From NCBI GenBank assembly GCA_024516155.1, contig JAJJXM010000041.1, positions 256,001-320,000 on the forward strand: DNA of 64,000 bases, given 5' to 3'. This DNA comes from Pyronema omphalodes (lineage: Eukaryota > Ascomycota > Pezizomycetes > Pezizales > Pyronemataceae). The notes under the pieces are model-generated. The model was not told the origin of the DNA. It did no database searches and saw only the letters and a list, made by a program, of their open reading frames with translations. Made by a program: the position numbers and the translations under genes. Below, one piece after another: positions 60,783-64,000 of the stretch; the stretch's first letter is position 1, and each line of letters opens with the position of its first letter.

Positions 60783-61678
60783 ATGTTATTCTCCCGCTCT
60801 CTTCTTGCTACGCTGTTGGTTTCGTCGGCTTCTGCTATCTCTAGCAGTCCGGTAAGTTCCCACATTCTATATCTTTGACCCGTATCTAACAGCAGCGTCA
60901 GCAACCCACCGCAACTCCCTCCCCAGATATCAATTCCAGAAGCAACTCCAGCTCCATCTTTGGCACTCCATTAATCCCAAAATGCATGGAGACCTGTGCC
61001 GAGTCCACTTCACAGATACTCAAGATAACCCCCCTCTGCAGTGTTCCCAACATAAACATGAACACGACCAACCCAGAAGAAGCCGAAAAGGAGGCCAGTA
61101 AAAACTCCTATTCCTGCATGTGCCGAGACAAGATTTTCCTCCGAACGCTCATAGGATGTTCTGTTCAAACCTGCGACGACAAAAACATTGTCACTGTAAT
61201 GACCATTATGTACGAATTATGTAACGCACTTGGTTCCACCACCTTTCCTACTCCGGAACGATTTCTGGCCGCTCTTGGAATTGATACGGCAGGAAAGCCC
61301 ATTCCCAAGAGTTTGAGTCTGGATACAGGTAATGCTACTTATGTTACCAATTCTGTCTTCCCGGGGGTTACTGCTACTATTGCTATCGGATCGGATCATC
61401 CCATGTGGCCGACTGATCCGGCGATCTTGAAGACTGCGACGGATACGGCGGATGATGGAGAGGTTCGCTTTAGTGGAACTGGTACTCAAATTGTTTCGGC
61501 GGCAAAACAGACTACTACTGCGGCGGGAGGTTCTGCGGTTGGTGCTGCAGCGGCCTCGCCTTCAGCTTCACCTTCACCTTCGGCTTCGACACCCGCGGGA
61601 AAGAATGAGGGTGGAAAGGTTGCTGTTGCGGGATCCGTTTTAGCTCTTGTGATGGGTGCTTTGTTGATGGCTTTGTAA
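60783..61678 (+). CDS. CFEM-domain GPI-anchored surface protein
   Basis: Two exons, 60783-60851 and about 60896-61678 (an acceptor 3 bases earlier is equally possible), encode 283 residues. Residues 1-18 are a signal peptide (MLFSRSLLATLLVSSASA). After a Ser/Pro-rich stretch, eight cysteines follow in CFEM order: PKCMETC, LC, YSCMC, LIGCSVQTC and YELC. A Ser/Ala/Pro-rich stalk and a C-terminal hydrophobic segment (VAVAGSVLALVMGALLMAL) mark a GPI anchor. CFEM proteins bind haem or act at the surface in host interaction and adhesion. The Asp that often precedes haem binding in the CFEM loop is not obvious here, so the ligand is open. Confidence 0.83.
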
Positions 61679-62249
61679 AATGGGATAATGATTTGAATTG
61701 CAGTGTAATGAAGGAGTTTCCTGGTGACTTCCATATGATACGATAATATAATAACATTTTAATTTGAGGTTCCTCATTGTATGTGGTCTTGTGTAGAGTG
61801 TGCATTATGTATAAGTGTATTAATCGCACTATCTCCTGGCACCTGATTCAGGCCGTTTGGCGCCTCTGCATTTATCTCACATTACCATAGATCTTAATCT
61901 ATAAGCCAATCACAGTTACTCGTTCAATTTATTTATGTTCCACGAAATGGTTGACATATGCAAATTTTCATTATTTTGTTGAAAACCGTACGGTTATTCT
62001 AATTTAACTATACGTTTCCTCTGCTCAACTTCACCTTTGATTTGTTCATTCACCGGCACTCTATTCGATCACACCAAAACACTCACTAGCTTCAACAGTT
62101 AGACAGAATTTGAACCATCCTATACGTTTTACCATAATCTTCTAACTCGAATCGAGATTCAAATCTGATATTCATTTTTCAAAGCCTTGTGCTGTCTCCT
62201 GAGACATAAAATACGACTATTCAAGGCGTTCAGCTGAGGAAGTGGGAAT

Positions 62250-62270
62250 GGGGGGGGGGGGGGGGGGGGG
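62250..62270. repeat. poly-G run of 21
   Basis: A run of 21 G, followed by a G-rich stretch and GGGTTGAACCC about 95 bases later. A similar run at 26,469 has GGATTGAACACC nearby, on its upstream side. Confidence 0.9.
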
Positions 62271-63544
62271 AGGGGGGAGGTGGGATGCGAGGAGGTAGAT
62301 ATGGAACATGGAGGAGGGTAGAAATAGAGAGTAGAGGGGGTCAGGGTTGAACCCTCTGTTTGGTTTTAGTCTCTTTATGAGGTATCCATAATGGTCGGCG
62401 GGGTGCCATAGTCAACACCTTTTCCGTATTATCTAGATACATCCCGGATACAGCGGGGATGGGGCAGGCTCTTTGGGCAAGCGGTGGCATACTCTAATTA
62501 GTATGCATGCACCGCTAGTGAGAAGATGAGATCGACATACGTTTGATAGCTCGTCGACGATCATTAGACATTTTAATGTCATCCATAAACCGTCTGGGCG
62601 GACAAAAGTCACCCTTGAACGTTCGAACTCCTGACCTTTCTTCGTGGCGCGTTTTGTTTTTAACCTCCCGAATAAAGTTGGACTATGCTATGCACTAGAT
62701 TTTTCATCGAGTTATAGAGCTTTTAGAGAAGTAAACAAAATATTTGTACTCGCTATGCGTCAGGAGATACGCATAAAACAGCTCAAATTTCCGGTAGAAA
62801 ACAGCCGTAAGTCTGTTTATTTTACAGATCTTTGGAGTTCCTATTTTTATATCTCTTCGATGACATACATCTCATATCCAAGCTCGCAGAATCCAGAAAA
62901 GAAACGGCATCCTTTGATCGAGCCAGGAGCTAACATTGACAAAGAATTGTGCGCTAATATGGTCGCGATTGAGACAGCGAATTTATACAGAATAATCTCT
63001 GTAGGCTCTATGGACATTTTCTTGTGACCTGCTAATGTTTTTTAACTTGATCATCTTGATTGTATTTTATTTGGAAGCAGGAATAGCTATCGGTCCGTTT
63101 ATTCGCTTGAGTTCATATGTTATTTTACTATCTTGTTACACATGTTCTTTGATTGCTATCTAGATCTTGCCATCTTGATATATCAATTTCGTCAAATGAT
63201 ACGCTTGTATTATCATGCTGAACTTTATAGCTATGACCTAGACATGAACGCGGAAAACAGTATACTATATCACGAGCAATTTCTTTGTAAGTGCTTTAAA
63301 CGACCTTGTCGTCAAACAATGTAAGAAATCACCACCAATGGAGTGTATAAAGCGGATAATAGTGCCGAAATATCAAGTTGTTTATCGATCAAATCAACAA
63401 AGGGATGTTAAGCAAATTTGGCCCCCATTACTGGTAATAAAGATATTTACGCTAACCAAGTTTTGCTTCGCTTAACAACATTTAGTAAAGCCAAGGCGCT
63501 AAATAGCTACGCGAACCTCTTGGATTTACGAGCTAGCCCCCTTC

Positions 63545-63610
63545 AAATCTATATAAACCAGCCTATTCCTTCCTTCCTCTCAAACACCTCACTCTCACAG
63601 CACCTCATCA
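63545..63610 (+). promoter_or_regulatory. possible core promoter at right edge
   Basis: CTATATAAACC is followed within about 60 bases by CT-rich, CA-containing DNA typical of fungal transcription starts. The candidate gene would run off the right edge. The only downstream frame, from 63,633, ends at 63,875, so no product can be named. Confidence 0.3.
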
Positions 63611-63881
63611 GTATCCAACCTTGGATTATCATATGTTACCACATCAAGTCACTTGGCTTCCACATCAGCTCCGAAAACGCCGGTTCCAATTCTCCTGCAT
63701 TCTTTTCTTGTCTGGTTTTTTTTTACAGCACATTCGACTTCGAAAAACAGTAGGGGGGTCGACTATGGCTGTCTCTCACAATCAAGCGCGGCTATCAACT
63801 ACCAGCAATCATCAACTGCTGTGTGTTTCGGTGTACCAACTTTCAACGGCAACTCCAACTTTTAAAAACAGTTAGGGAATC

Positions 63882-64000
63882 GACGATGGCCGCACATCAC
63901 CATCAATTCCCCGTCTTGGTGACGATGGCCGTACATCACCATCAATTCGCCCGTCTTGGTGACGATGGTTGCACATCACCATCAATTCGGCTGTCTTGGT
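63882..64000 (+). repeat. 40-bp minisatellite running off the window
   Basis: Units start GACGATGG and contain ACATCACCATCAATTC and GTCTTGGT. They lie at 63,882, 63,921 and 63,961 with lengths 39, 40 and at least 40. The array continues past the window. Confidence 0.85.

Larger units (their letters stand above)
61679..63881. other. gene-free right flank
   Basis: AT-rich DNA with frames such as 62,644-63,027 that have no good start and no domain. It holds a G run at 62,250-62,270. I see no supportable gene. Confidence 0.5.

Noticed and set aside
62644..63324. Frames of 127 and 63 codons in AT-rich DNA
   Set aside because: The first begins at a non-ATG codon, neither has a domain, and no intron model extends them.
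63882..64000. Repeats at the right edge as a possible CRISPR array
   Set aside because: Units are contiguous with no unique spacers, in a eukaryotic genome: a minisatellite.
1..64000. tRNA and rRNA genes
   Set aside because: I looked for B-box words such as GGTTCGAATCC with a paired acceptor stem and found none convincing; the GGGTTGAACCC near 62,346 lacks a matching A box.

Overview
The window is nuclear DNA of a filamentous ascomycete (Pezizomycotina type). The genes carry short introns of about 40-190 bases with GT...AG borders. The families include a copper-fist regulator, a GH18 chitinase, a CFEM protein, Kar5, Rec114, Rad4, PAN2 and a Rsm1/NIPA-like protein. I cannot name the genus. 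Exon borders were worked out by hand from reading frame, splice consensus and restoration of family motifs.

Layout. Positions 1-30,000 are gene-poor: a truncated ZNF830/CCDC16-like protein (6.0-6.6 kb), a copper-fist transcription factor (15.7-17.5 kb) behind a long pyrimidine-rich leader, a secreted chitinase (24-25 kb) and an unrecognised 418-residue protein built of two related halves (27.1-28.4 kb). Between them lie eroded retroelement pieces, four copies of a retroelement 3'-end tag, minisatellites and very long G or C runs. Positions 30,000-55,600 are gene-dense: a single-chain Mre11-Rad50 (SbcD-SbcC) fusion, Rad4/XPC, Kar5, a small unknown protein, Rec114, a BED-finger protein, a Rsm1/NIPA-like zinc protein, Met22/Hal2, PAN2 and a HAD hydrolase. 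Positions 55,700-58,530 hold interlocked inverted repeats of exactly 490 and 108 bases, split by two 793-base miniature transposons that each have a perfect 10-base target duplication. A divergent pair of secreted Cys-rich, GPI-anchor-like proteins (59.1-61.7 kb) follows, and a minisatellite runs off the right edge.

The most striking item is the 1129-residue fusion at 30,210-33,721. It joins a complete metallophosphoesterase to a complete Rad50-type ATPase. Its first 50 residues are basic with no acidic residue, like a mitochondrial presequence. Several motifs look more like phage T4 gp47 and gp46 than like nuclear Mre11 and Rad50. The coiled coil is short and has no zinc hook. This suggests an organellar DNA-end-processing nuclease of phage-like origin. 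It lies just downstream of RAD4 on the same strand, in a neighbourhood that also holds genes for nuclear fusion (KAR5) and meiotic break formation (REC114). A second protein-level surprise is PAN2: its normally dead ubiquitin-hydrolase domain has Cys, His and Asn at the three catalytic positions.
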